Shown here in pieces: positions 44,859-53,466 of a DNA stretch of 64,000 bases. A program made the position numbers and the translations under genes. Every line of letters starts with the position of its first letter. The first letter of the stretch is position 1. The notes under the pieces were generated by a model. That model made no database searches and was not told where the DNA came from. It was given only the letters and a program-made list of their open reading frames with translations. The DNA lies in assembly GCA_963776845.1 (NCBI GenBank), contig CAVZOJ010000031.1, forward strand, positions 141,635 to 205,634. Direction: 5' to 3'. The stretch is from Roseitranquillus sp963776845. Its GTDB lineage: Bacteria > Pseudomonadota > Alphaproteobacteria > Rhodobacterales > Rhodobacteraceae.

Positions 44859-45738
44859 CGAAGAGCACGTAGACCGACGTCGTCGCGGTAATGATGAGTC
44901 GATTGCGCTTTCGCCCCGCGAAGCAAAGGTTCGAGACGACCTCCGGCAGGGGGATCTTTCCGAGTCGCGCCCCATCGGCGGCGAAGACATGGATGCCGTC
45001 TCCCGCCGAACACCACAGGTTGCCCGACGTGTCGATCCGAAAGCCATCGAACAGCCCTGCGTCGCAGGTGACGAAATCCGCCCCTTGTCCGACCCCGTCT
45101 CCTTCGACCGGATAGGCACGAAGCCGTGGCGCGCAGCTCCGATCGTGGGTCCAGCCGGTGTCGGCGACGTAGAGGGTGCTCTCGTCAGGCGAGAAGGCGA
45201 GGCCGTTGGGTTTCAGCATGTCGGTGACGACGGCGGTCAGGGTGCCGTCCGGGGCGATGCGGTAGACGTGGCTGACGCCGAGTTCCGACGTGGCGGCGTC
45301 GCCCTCATACTCGCTGTCGATGCCGTAGGTGGGGTCAGTGAACCAGATCGAGCCGCCGGACTTCACCACGACGTCGTTGGGTGAGTTCAGGCGCTTGCCG
45401 TCGACGGTGTCGGCGAGGACACGGCGAGAGCCGTCGTGCTCGATCCGGCTGACGCAGCGGCCGCCGTGCTCGCAGGCGATGAGGCGGCCCTCGAGGTCGA
45501 CGGTGTGGCCGTTCTGGTTCCGGGCCGGGGCCTCGAAGACGGAGACGTGGCCGGAGACCTCATCCCAGCGCATCACCTGGTCGTTTGGGATATCGGACCA
45601 GACGGCGTAGCGGCCGGCTGGGAGGTAGGCGGGACCCTCGGTCCAGCGGCCGCCGGTCCAGATGACTTCGGGGCCAGCGTTGCGGTGGATCAGGCGCTCG
45701 AAGCGCTCGTCCTCGACGATGTAGTCGCGTGGCGGCAT
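44833..45738 (-). CDS. SMP-30/gluconolactonase-family lactonase
   Basis: 301 residues, ATG 45738. Six-bladed beta-propeller of the SMP-30 type: WTEGPAYLPAGRYAVWSDIP (metal Glu in TEGP), RNQNGHTVDLEGRLIACEHG, KRLNSPNDVVVKSGGSIWFT (metal Asn in NSPND), LKPNGLAFSPDESTLYVADT, FDGFRIDTSGNLWCSAGDGI (metal Asp). The calcium/zinc ligands are all present. It hydrolyses sugar lactones to aldonic acids. It is the last gene of the ribose-type ABC operon, 10 bp after permease 2, and would act on lactones made by a dehydrogenase such as the aldo/keto reductase at 58020. Confidence 0.9.
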   Translation of the reverse strand: MPPRDYIVEDERFERLIHRNAGPEVIWTGGRWTEGPAYLPAGRYAVWSDIPNDQVMRWDEVSGHVSVFEAPARNQNGHTVDLEGRLIACEHGGRCVSRIEHDGSRRVLADTVDGKRLNSPNDVVVKSGGSIWFTDPTYGIDSEYEGDAATSELGVSHVYRIAPDGTLTAVVTDMLKPNGLAFSPDESTLYVADTGWTHDRSCAPRLRAYPVEGDGVGQGADFVTCDAGLFDGFRIDTSGNLWCSAGDGIHVFAADGARLGKIPLPEVVSNLCFAGRKRNRLIITATTSVYVLFVNARGCGL

Positions 45739-45748
45739 CCTCCCTCCC

Positions 45749-46699
45749 TCAAGACGTGACGCGTTCGTTCCGGCCGTAAACCAGCAGCATGCCGATGATA
45801 ACGGCGCCGTAGATGATCTGCCGCACCGCCTCGGGCATCTGCATTATCGACAGAACCGAGTTCAGCAGCACGATCAGGATCACGCCCACCAGAGTTCCGG
45901 CGTAGCGCCCCCGACCGCCCAGGATGTGCGTGCCGCCGAGCACCACCGCCGCGATAGCTGGCAGCAGGAAGGCGTTGCCCATCCCCTGGTAGGCCTGCGT
46001 CGAGTAGCCGGCGAGCAGCACCCCCGCCATCGCGGCGCAGATGCCCGAGCCCATGAAGGCGCCGATGATGACGAGGCGGGTGCGGATGCCGGAGAGGTAG
46101 GCTGCCGCCTCCCTCGCGCCGGTCGCGTAGACCGCCTTGCCGAAGACGGTGCGGTTCAGGATCACGACGATTGCGACCGACACCGACGCCCAGACGAAGA
46201 GCGCGACGGGGATGCCCGCGATCCGTCCCGCCGCCAGCCACCGCATCAGCGGCGTCGCGTCGGTCTGCGGCGCGAAGCCGCCGGTATGGGCGACCATCAG
46301 GCCGCGCAGCACCGAGTTGACGCCGAGCGTGAAGATCATTGACGGAATGCGCAGGAAGGCGACGCCGCAGCCGTTGACCAGCCCGACCAGAGCCCCGACG
46401 GCGAGGCCGGTCGGGATTGCCAGCTCTCCACCGACGCTGGTCGCCATCATGGCGGAGGCCGCGAGCGTCCACGGCAGCGACAGGTCGATGTGGCCGAGCA
46501 GGATCACCAGCATCATGCCCGCGGCGCAGAGGCCGAGAAAGGTGCCGGTCTGGAGCTGCTGCATCAGGTAGCCCGGCGAGAGCAGCGGCGCGGTGCCGCT
46601 GGTCGTCAGGGTGTAGACCGTGCCGAGGATCAGGATCGCCAGCGCGAAGGCCGAGGCGATGACGACGGGGCGGTTCTCGGACGTCATCCAGCGGCTCAC
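45749..46699 (-). CDS. ribose/xylose-type ABC transporter permease 2
   Basis: 316 residues, GTG 46699 overlapping the upstream permease stop (GTGA). BPD_transp_2-type inner-membrane permease with 8-10 helices: VIASAFALAILILGTVYTLT, LGLCAAGMMLVILLGHIDLS and the family signature LLPAIAAVVLGGTHILGGRG RYAGTLVG (split). It pairs with the next permease to form the channel for the double ATPase (47724) and the periplasmic protein (49241). An internal ATG (46687, TSENRPVV) is an alternative start. Confidence 0.9.
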   Translation of the reverse strand: MSRWMTSENRPVVIASAFALAILILGTVYTLTTSGTAPLLSPGYLMQQLQTGTFLGLCAAGMMLVILLGHIDLSLPWTLAASAMMATSVGGELAIPTGLAVGALVGLVNGCGVAFLRIPSMIFTLGVNSVLRGLMVAHTGGFAPQTDATPLMRWLAAGRIAGIPVALFVWASVSVAIVVILNRTVFGKAVYATGAREAAAYLSGIRTRLVIIGAFMGSGICAAMAGVLLAGYSTQAYQGMGNAFLLPAIAAVVLGGTHILGGRGRYAGTLVGVILIVLLNSVLSIMQMPEAVRQIIYGAVIIGMLLVYGRNERVTS

Positions 46700-47727
46700 C
46701 GGAAAAGCTCCATCCGGTTGCGGACGCGCAGGGTGCGCAGCGCGCCGAGGCTGACGGCGGCGAGCAGGACCATCCCCTCGATCAGCGGCTGCAAAAGGGG
46801 GTCGATGGCGAGGATGCGGAAGTAGAACGAGATCACCCGCAGGATCAGAGCGCCGATCAGCGAACCGATGGCACCCCCGACCCCGCCGAGCAGGGACGTC
46901 CCGCCGAGGACGACGGCGGCGATGGAGTTCAGCGTGTAGGCGCCGGCCTGGGCGACGTCTGCATTGCCGGACGAGGTCTGGATGGCGAGGTAGAGCCCGC
47001 CGCAGGCGGCGAAGAACCCGGCCAGCGTGAAGGCGGCGATGCGGGCGCGGGCGACCGGTAGGCCGGACATGTAGGCCGCCCCCTCGGCCGAGCCGATGGC
47101 GTAGACGGTGCGGCCGGTCAGCGAGCGCTTGAACGGGATCCAGACGAGGATGGCGATGCAGAAGAGCAGCAGGAACGGCACTGGCAGGTTGGCGAAGGGG
47201 CGGAACCACCAGGAGTCGCCATTCTGCGCCAGACCGTAGGTGTCGGCGAAGTCCCACATCGCGTTCGTCAGCGCCCAGTTCAGGTCGCCGTCGACGGTGC
47301 CGCCGGGCGAGGGCCGGACCAGGAGCGCGAGGCCGATGGCGATGGCGCCGGTGGCGAGGGTCGCGATGATCGGCTGGATGCGGCCGTAGACCACGACGAG
47401 CCCGTTCATCAGCCCGAAGAGCGTGCCCGAGAGCAGCGTCAGCGCCATTCCGAGGACGATCTGCGCCGGGCTGCCGTCGAGCAGGTGCGAGGCGATGCAG
47501 GCGGCGAGCGTCATCACCGCGCCCACCGACAGGTCGAGCCCGCCAAGCAGCACCGGCAGCGTCTGCGCCATGGCCACGAAGCCGATCGCGACGGATTCGT
47601 TGCCGTTCTGCACGAAGACGGCGGTCGAAAAACCGCGCGGGTGCAGGATGTGGTAGACGAGGTAGAGCGCCAGCAGCAGCAGCACGGCAAAGCCGAACGC
47701 CTTGTTCTGCGGCAGGAAGCGGCTCAC
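46696..47727 (-). CDS. ribose/xylose-type ABC transporter permease 1
   Basis: 343 residues, GTG 47727 overlapping the ATPase stop (GTGA). Starts SRFLPQNKAFGFAVLLLLAL. Signature stretches VAMAQTLPVLLGGLDLSVGA VMTLAA and TLNSIAAVVLGGTSLLGGVG, with eight or more transmembrane helices. A longer hydrophilic loop, SPGGTVDGDLNWALTNAMWD, lies between helices in the middle and is larger than in ribose permeases. It forms the heteromeric membrane channel with permease 2. Translational coupling across all four transporter genes suggests one mRNA. Confidence 0.9.
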   Translation of the reverse strand: MSRFLPQNKAFGFAVLLLLALYLVYHILHPRGFSTAVFVQNGNESVAIGFVAMAQTLPVLLGGLDLSVGAVMTLAACIASHLLDGSPAQIVLGMALTLLSGTLFGLMNGLVVVYGRIQPIIATLATGAIAIGLALLVRPSPGGTVDGDLNWALTNAMWDFADTYGLAQNGDSWWFRPFANLPVPFLLLFCIAILVWIPFKRSLTGRTVYAIGSAEGAAYMSGLPVARARIAAFTLAGFFAACGGLYLAIQTSSGNADVAQAGAYTLNSIAAVVLGGTSLLGGVGGAIGSLIGALILRVISFYFRILAIDPLLQPLIEGMVLLAAVSLGALRTLRVRNRMELFR

Positions 47728-49238
47728 GCGGCGCCGGGCAGGTTCAGCGAGGCGCCGACGATCGCCTCTTCGGTGATGGCGTCGCCCTCGAGTTCGGCCG
47801 CGACGCGACCGTCGTACATGACGGAGACGCGGTCGCAGCAGCCGATCAGCTCGGCGTAGTCCGAGGAGTAGAACAGGATCGCCCGCCCCTCGTCGGCGAG
47901 CTGGCGCATCAGGCGGTAGATGTCCTGCTTGGTGCCGACGTCGATGCCGCGGGTCGGGTCGTTGAGCAGGATGACGTCGGGGGCGATGGCGAGCCACTTG
48001 GCGATCACCACCTTCTGCTGGTTGCCGCCGGAGAGGGTGCCGACCGCGTCCTGCGGGCTGCCGATCTTGATGGCCAGCCGGGCGATGGCGTCGTCCACCG
48101 CGTCCCGCGCGCGCGCCTGGTCGATCAGGCCGGCGCGCGTGACCTGGTCGTAGGAGGCGGCGAGGAGGTTGTCGGAGATCGAGCGGCCGAGCATCAGCCC
48201 CTCGGTCTTGCGGTCCTCGGGGACGAGGGCGAGGCGGGTGGCGCCGGTCCTGGCCGCGTGGGGCGAGGCGGGGATGCCGGGGCGGCCGCCGATCCGGACC
48301 TCGCCACGGACGCCGCGGAGGACGCCGAAGAGGGCCTGCAGCAGCTCCTTCTGGCCCTGCCCGTCGAGGCCGCCGAGGCCCACGATCTCTCCCGGCCCGA
48401 CGTCGAGGTCGACGCCGTTGAGGCGCGGCTCCCACCGCAGGCCGCGGACGGAAAGGACCGGGTCGGGGCGGGCGGGGCGCGCGGGCTTGGGCAGGAACTG
48501 CGCGTGGACGTCGCGGCCGATCATCAGGCGGACGATCTCGGCGTCGGACTTGGCGCCCTTGGCGAAGGTTTCGATATGCTTGCCGTTGCGGAAGACGGAG
48601 AGGGTGTCGCACAGCGCCTCGACCTCGTTCATGCGGTGCGAGATGAAGAGGATCGCGGTGCCCTCGTCGCGCAGGTCGTGGAGCAGGTCGTAGACGGTCT
48701 GGACGTCGCGGCTGGTCAGCGCGGAGGTCGCCTCGTCGAGGATCAGGAGCGTCGGGCGGCGGCGGATCGCCTTGGCGATCTCGACCATCTGGCGGCGCGA
48801 GAGGCTGAGGTCGCGGACCTGGGCGCGGGGGTCGACATCCTCGCAGCGGACGCGGGCCAGTACCTCCTCCGCCCGGCGGCGTTCCACACGTCGGTCGATC
48901 ATGCCGAACCGGCGCGGCGGGTCGGCGAGCGAGATGTTCTCGGCCACGGTCAGGTCGGGGATCAGGGACAGTTCCTGGAACATACAGACGATGCCGGCGT
49001 CGGCGGCCTCCTGCGGGCCGGCGAAGCGGACGGGGCGGCCGTCGAGACGCATCTCGCCGGCGTCGGGCTGGAGCACGCCCGAGACGATCTTGATCAGCGT
49101 CGACTTGCCGGCGCCGTTCTCGCCCAGGATGGCGTGGATCGAGCCGCGGCGGCAGGCGAAGTCCACGCCTTCCAGGGCGCGGACGCCCTGGAAGTGCTTG
49201 GAGATGCCGCTGAGCTGGAGGTGTGCCGTCTCTGGCAC
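47724..49238 (-). CDS. ribose/xylose-type ABC transporter ATP-binding protein (double domain)
   Basis: 504 residues, ATG 49238 two bases after the binding-protein stop. Two fused nucleotide-binding domains. First: Walker A GENGAGKSTLIK (~37), LSLSRRQMVEIAKAIRRRPT as signature, Walker B LLILDEATSAL. The second has a degenerate Walker A (GLGGLDGQGQKEL), signature LSGGNQQKVVIAKWL and Walker B VILLNDPTRGIDVGTK. This is the RbsA/XylG/MglA pattern, in which the second site is divergent. It energises uptake through permeases 1 and 2. The sugar cannot be read from sequence. Confidence 0.92.
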   Translation of the reverse strand: MPETAHLQLSGISKHFQGVRALEGVDFACRRGSIHAILGENGAGKSTLIKIVSGVLQPDAGEMRLDGRPVRFAGPQEAADAGIVCMFQELSLIPDLTVAENISLADPPRRFGMIDRRVERRRAEEVLARVRCEDVDPRAQVRDLSLSRRQMVEIAKAIRRRPTLLILDEATSALTSRDVQTVYDLLHDLRDEGTAILFISHRMNEVEALCDTLSVFRNGKHIETFAKGAKSDAEIVRLMIGRDVHAQFLPKPARPARPDPVLSVRGLRWEPRLNGVDLDVGPGEIVGLGGLDGQGQKELLQALFGVLRGVRGEVRIGGRPGIPASPHAARTGATRLALVPEDRKTEGLMLGRSISDNLLAASYDQVTRAGLIDQARARDAVDDAIARLAIKIGSPQDAVGTLSGGNQQKVVIAKWLAIAPDVILLNDPTRGIDVGTKQDIYRLMRQLADEGRAILFYSSDYAELIGCCDRVSVMYDGRVAAELEGDAITEEAIVGASLNLPGAA

Positions 49239-49240
49239 GC

Positions 49241-50377
49241 TCAGTTGATGTCCTCTTCGCTCTGCGACATGATGGCTGGGCCCGAGATGTTCACACCGCA
49301 GGGCGGAAACTCGTTCACGGTGAAGAAGTTGTCGGGCAAGTCGGGCCAGTAGTTCACGCCCGCCTCGAGCTCGTCGTAGGTGGCGACGGGCAGCGGGACG
49401 GAGATGAGCTGCGGCATCGGGTTGCCCTCGAGCGCCGAGATCGCGGCCTTCATGGCGATGGCGACGAGGCCCGGGGACTGGCCGATGGAAATCCCCTTGA
49501 GCCCCTCGTCGGCGTGCTCGGCCACGAGCTTGCGGAAGCCGTTCTCGGACTCCCCCGCAACGGGGACGAAGGGGTGGCCTGCGTCCATCATCGCCTGCAC
49601 CACGCCTGTGGAGCCGCCTTGGGTGATGATCGCGTCGAACTGGTCGTGCACGGCGATCGCGTCGGCGGTGACCTTCTGCGCCGTGCCGTCGTCCCAGTTG
49701 CCGACGACCTGCACCACCTCCCAGTCACCACCGAACTCGTCGAGCACCTGGTGGATACCTTCGGAGCGGTCGCGGTCGACGGAGTTGCCGGGCAGGCCGC
49801 GCACCTCGAGAATCTTGCCGGAGGTCTTGCCCTCCTTCTCCAGCTCATCGAGGACGAACTGCGCCCAGGTGCGGCCCATCTGCAGCTGGTCCTCGTTCAC
49901 CTGCATGACGGCGTCGGTGTCGAGGACGTTGTCGAACGGCACGATGACCACGTTCTCGCGGTCGGCGAGGCGGATCACCCGGTCGAAGCCGTCGGGCGCG
50001 ACGGCGATGGTGACGATCGCGTCGAAGCCCTGGTTGATGAAGTCCTCGATGGCGCCCAGCTGCGCCGGCGCGTCGGTGCCGGTGGACACGACCTTGAACT
50101 CCTCGATCTTGTCGGCAATCGCCGGGTCCTCGGCGAATGCCTTGGCGGTCTGAATCATCTGGATCCGCCAGGTGTTGCCGACGAAGCCGTTGACGATGGC
50201 GATGCGGTACGGCGCCTCCCTCGCCTCCCACTGCAGGTAGGTCGTGTCGTCCGACCATGGCGCGAAGCACTCGGGCTCTGCGCCCGGGCCTTCCACGACC
50301 TCCGGGCCGGCCACCGCGGCCCCTCCCGAAAGGGCAAACGCGATCGCGCCGCCCGTAATCAATCCGATGAACTTCAT
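49241..50377 (-). CDS. periplasmic sugar-binding protein (Peripla_BP_4, ribose type)
   Basis: 378 residues, ATG 50377 after AGGAGG-like GGGAGGAATTC. Signal peptide MKFIGLITGGAIAFALSGGA AVA. Mature part opens RIAIVNGFVGNTWRIQMIQT (first lobe), then TGTDAPAQLGAIEDFINQGF, DAIVTIAVAPDGFDRVIRLA, GKILEVRGLPGNSVDRDRSE (hinge/second lobe) and FDAIITQGGSTGVVQAMMDA. It captures a monosaccharide or related ligand for the ABC channel. It begins the transport operon that runs to the lactonase. Upstream 105 bp away lies an 18-bp palindrome that could be an operator. Confidence 0.92.
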   Translation of the reverse strand: MKFIGLITGGAIAFALSGGAAVAGPEVVEGPGAEPECFAPWSDDTTYLQWEAREAPYRIAIVNGFVGNTWRIQMIQTAKAFAEDPAIADKIEEFKVVSTGTDAPAQLGAIEDFINQGFDAIVTIAVAPDGFDRVIRLADRENVVIVPFDNVLDTDAVMQVNEDQLQMGRTWAQFVLDELEKEGKTSGKILEVRGLPGNSVDRDRSEGIHQVLDEFGGDWEVVQVVGNWDDGTAQKVTADAIAVHDQFDAIITQGGSTGVVQAMMDAGHPFVPVAGESENGFRKLVAEHADEGLKGISIGQSPGLVAIAMKAAISALEGNPMPQLISVPLPVATYDELEAGVNYWPDLPDNFFTVNEFPPCGVNISGPAIMSQSEEDIN

Positions 50378-50481
50378 GAATTCCTCCCATAGGTCACGGG
50401 CGGGAAGCTCTGGTCCCCTTACCCGACGTCAAATTGTCGCATGACGCCCCGGACCGCACAAGCGCCGGACTGCAGGTGAGC

Positions 50482-50499
50482 CGGATCCTCGAGGATCCG
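50482..50499. promoter_or_regulatory. perfect 18-bp palindrome, candidate operator
   Basis: CGGATCCTCGAGGATCCG in the gap between two divergently oriented concerns: the start of the ribose-type binding protein (50377) and the end of the MalE-type gene (50545). It resembles an operator of LacI/GntR type in size and symmetry. There is no following T-run, so a terminator is less likely. No regulator gene is in the locus to match it to. Confidence 0.4.
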
Positions 50500-50544
50500 T
50501 GGTGAGTTCGGACCCGGCGGCGGCAGCGCCGGACCCGTGGACCG

Positions 50545-52200
50545 CTACATGCCGAGCGACGCCTTGTAGAGCGCGATCTGGCTGTCGCGGCCGATCTGAT
50601 CGGTGATCTCCTCCCAGGCTGCGGCGATGGCGTCCGCCCCCTCCTGCACCGAGCCGTACTGGCCGGCGAAGATGCGGGTCAGCTCGTCCTCGGCGATGGA
50701 GTAGTACTGGAAGATGCCGGGGATCCGCGGCTCGATCGCGGCGTTGGGGTGGTTGTAGCTGTCGACGTTGGATCCGAGATAGTCTTCGACAAAGGCGCGA
50801 TCGTAGCCCGCCGCTTCCCACTCGTCGTAGTTGAAGTGCGAGTTGCGGTAGGGCTGGAAGCCCGACGGGTAGGCCGAGGTCCAGAGCGACAGGTCCTTGC
50901 CGCCGAGATGCGCTGCCGCAGACCAGGCCGCCTTGCGCTTCTTCTCGTCGCCGGAAACGCGGTTGGTCACGTAGATGCCCCAGCCAATATAGGCGTTGTT
51001 CGGCGCCTCGTTCGCATTCTCTTCCCACGCGCCTGCCTGGGCGTTGTAGACGCGTTCGGCGCCGGGGTTGATCGAGAAGCCGACGACGTCGCCGACGAGC
51101 GAGGTGTCGGAGGTGCGCGCATTCGAGCCGACGTCGCCCCACCACATCAATGCGCCGCCGGTGCCCGCCAGGAACTGCTGGAATGCCGTGGTGTTCGGGT
51201 CGGCGTTCATCTGCTCCGGCGGGTAGGCGCCGGCCTCGATCAGGTCCATCACGTCCTGGATCGCCTGCACCCAGCCGGGGTTGTTGATCCGCGGCTTCAT
51301 CGTCTCTGGGTCGAACAGCCACGCCGCATCGTCGGGGTGCTTGACGTAAGGAGCCGCCCGGTCGGCCAGGAAGTAGAAGCCGAAGCCGCCCCAGGTGATC
51401 TTGAGCGGGTCGAGGAAGCCGTAGGCGTCGAGCCCGGTGAGCGGGTCGGTCTTGCCCTTGAGGAACTTGGAGTGCGCGTTGACCTGCGACCAGGTGGTCG
51501 GCGGCGCCCATTCGCCCTCGCCACCCTCGGCCGCCCAGGCCTCGGCCAGTTCGGCACTGTCGTAGTAGTCGGTGCGGTAGGCCATCGTGTGGCAGTCGCC
51601 GTCGATGGAGATGCGGTAGGTCTTGCCGTCCCACGTTCCCACCGGCGCCTTGAGGTAGTCGACGTAGTCGTCCATCTCGATCAGCTCGGCGACCCAGTCG
51701 GGCATCTCGTCGAGCAGGCCCTTGCCGGCGGTGTCGCCCTCGAACGGCGCGCCCATCTGCAGGATGTCGAAGTCCACCGTTCCGGTCGCGATCGACTGCT
51801 GCAGGCGCGGGTTGTAGTCCGCCTGGGCAAGGTCGATCCAGTTGATCGTGGCGCCGGTGTAGTCCTGCCAGGGCTTGAGGAAGCCGCGGAACAGGAAGTT
51901 GTGCAGGTTCTGGTTGTTGAGCCCCATGAAGGTGAGCTCCACCCCCTCGAACTCCCCCTCCTGCACGGTCTCGCGCGTGCCGCCGAGGCAGAGCTCTCCG
52001 ACCTTCTGCCAGTCCGCGTCGGTGGGTGAGCCTGCGCCCACGCCCGGGATCTGCAGGATCTGGCGTCGGATGTCGGCATTGTCCTGCGCCCAGCCGGTGC
52101 GTGGCAGCGCGCTGGTCGCCGCGAGCGCCGCGGTGCCTTGCAGCATCCGCCGCCGGTTCATCGAGGCGCGCGCAAGGTAATGGAATAGATGCGGTTTCAA
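50545..52200 (-). CDS. extracellular solute-binding protein (family 1), Tat-type signal
   Basis: 551 residues. The TTG at 52200 has GGGAGGA six bases upstream; the next ATG is 52161. The leader contains MNRRRMLQGTAALAATSALP, a Tat-like signal followed by a cleavage region RTGWAQD. The mature protein is larger than MalE (FEGVELTFMGLNNQNLHNFL, QADYNPRLQQSIATGTVDFD, GTWDGKTYRISIDGDCHTMA, GGALMWWGDVGSNARTSDTS). It feeds the MalFG-type permeases encoded divergently at 52363. The ligand is probably an oligosaccharide or sugar alcohol derivative; unknown. Confidence 0.88.
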   Translation of the reverse strand: MKPHLFHYLARASMNRRRMLQGTAALAATSALPRTGWAQDNADIRRQILQIPGVGAGSPTDADWQKVGELCLGGTRETVQEGEFEGVELTFMGLNNQNLHNFLFRGFLKPWQDYTGATINWIDLAQADYNPRLQQSIATGTVDFDILQMGAPFEGDTAGKGLLDEMPDWVAELIEMDDYVDYLKAPVGTWDGKTYRISIDGDCHTMAYRTDYYDSAELAEAWAAEGGEGEWAPPTTWSQVNAHSKFLKGKTDPLTGLDAYGFLDPLKITWGGFGFYFLADRAAPYVKHPDDAAWLFDPETMKPRINNPGWVQAIQDVMDLIEAGAYPPEQMNADPNTTAFQQFLAGTGGALMWWGDVGSNARTSDTSLVGDVVGFSINPGAERVYNAQAGAWEENANEAPNNAYIGWGIYVTNRVSGDEKKRKAAWSAAAHLGGKDLSLWTSAYPSGFQPYRNSHFNYDEWEAAGYDRAFVEDYLGSNVDSYNHPNAAIEPRIPGIFQYYSIAEDELTRIFAGQYGSVQEGADAIAAAWEEITDQIGRDSQIALYKASLGM

Positions 52201-52289
52201 CTCTGATCCTCCCTGATCATCCGGATCTGGTGTCCGGGCTCCCCTCCGGCGCGATGCCGCGCCGTTCCCCTCTAGGCAGGGTCGGGCCG

Positions 52290-52317
52290 AGTATGGAGGC
52301 TGGAAAAAACCTGTCAA
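52290..52317 (-). promoter_or_regulatory. promoter for the family-1 binding protein gene
   Basis: Minus-strand TTGACA (52312-52317), a 16-bp spacer, then CATACT (52290-52295, four of six consensus). Predicted transcription start near 52283 gives a leader of about 80 nt. It faces away from the permease operon starting at 52363. Confidence 0.5.
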
Positions 52318-52362
52318 CGACGGTGCTTGCCAGCCGCGACGGCGCCGGTCAGGATCGCCCGC

Positions 52363-53466
52363 ATGAGCCTCGGCGACCGTCTTCACATCGTCACCCGCGA
52401 CGACATCTCGCCCGCGCGCCGCAACGCCGGCCGCGCGGTGGCCTGGGGAACGTTCGCGCTCTTCGCGGCGACGGCGCTGGTCCAGGCGGCGTACAAGCTC
52501 GGGTGGACGACATTCGGGTTCGAGACATGGCAGCCCGTGCTCTACCCCTACCTGCTCTGGCTCGTGGCGCTATGCTGGAGCCGGGTGCTCGTGAAGGGTG
52601 AGCAGGGCAAGCGCGCGCTGTTCCTGATGCCGGCCGTATTGTTCGTCGCGTCGATCGTGGTGTTCCCGCTGATCTTCGCCGTCGGCATCGCCATGACCGA
52701 CTGGAACCTCGCCAGCCCGACCGGACCGACCTTCGCCCCCGGCGGCAACTTCGCGGACCTATGGAACGACCCGTTCTACTGGAACGCGCTCGGCAACATG
52801 GTCTGGTACGTGCTCGCCATCTCGGTGGAGTACGTCATCGCCTTCGGTCTCGCGCTGCTACTGTCGGCCGACATCCGGGCGCGCAAGTTCTGGCGGGTCG
52901 CGTTCCTGCTGCCGCTGATGCTGTCGCCGGTCGCGGTCAGCTGGATGATCGGCAAGTCGATGCTCGAGACGCGGTTCGGGCCGGTCTCGCGCCTGATCCG
53001 GTGGCTCGGCTTCGACACTCCCACCTTCTTCTCCGACCCGGTCATCGCCAGGCTGATGATCATGGTCATGGATGCCTGGACGTGGATCCCGCTGATGATG
53101 GTGATCCTGCTTGCCGGGCTGCAGTCGCTCGACAAGGAGGTCATGGAGGCCGCGCGCGTCGACGGCGCGACGCCCTGGCAGCGGTTCCGCGAGGTGACGT
53201 TCCCGCTGATGATCCCGGTCTCGATCACGGCGCTGCTGATCCGGATCATCTTCAAGCTCAAGCTCGCCGACATCGTCATCAACGTCACGTCGGGCGGGCC
53301 GGGCGGCGCCACCGACACGGTGACGAGCTTCGTCTACCGCGAGTATCGCGACCGCTCCAACGTCGGTTACGGGACGCTGCTGGCGGTCGTGTACCTCGTG
53401 CTGATCATTCTTGCGATGACGGCCTTCATCACGGTGACCCGCCGCTGGATGAGGACGGAGGAATGA
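52363..53466 (+). CDS. sugar ABC transporter permease (MalF-like)
   Basis: 367 residues, ATG 52363 after CAGGATC. The N-terminal half has three hydrophobic helices (WGTFALFAATALVQAAYKLG, PVLYPYLLWLVALCWSRVLV, FLMPAVLFVASIVVFPLIFA). The permease core with the EAA loop is EVMEAARVDGATPWQRFREV TFPLM (split). An in-frame ATG at 52327 lacks an RBS at good spacing. It partners the downstream permease (ATGA overlap), the binding protein at 50545 and, by inference, the UgpC-like ATPase at 61114, since no ATPase gene follows directly. Confidence 0.9.
   Translation: MSLGDRLHIVTRDDISPARRNAGRAVAWGTFALFAATALVQAAYKLGWTTFGFETWQPVLYPYLLWLVALCWSRVLVKGEQGKRALFLMPAVLFVASIVVFPLIFAVGIAMTDWNLASPTGPTFAPGGNFADLWNDPFYWNALGNMVWYVLAISVEYVIAFGLALLLSADIRARKFWRVAFLLPLMLSPVAVSWMIGKSMLETRFGPVSRLIRWLGFDTPTFFSDPVIARLMIMVMDAWTWIPLMMVILLAGLQSLDKEVMEAARVDGATPWQRFREVTFPLMIPVSITALLIRIIFKLKLADIVINVTSGGPGGATDTVTSFVYREYRDRSNVGYGTLLAVVYLVLIILAMTAFITVTRRWMRTEE

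Noticed and set aside
50482..50499. Intrinsic terminator reading of the 18-bp palindrome
   Set aside because: No T-run follows on either strand and the loop would be near zero; an operator is more plausible.
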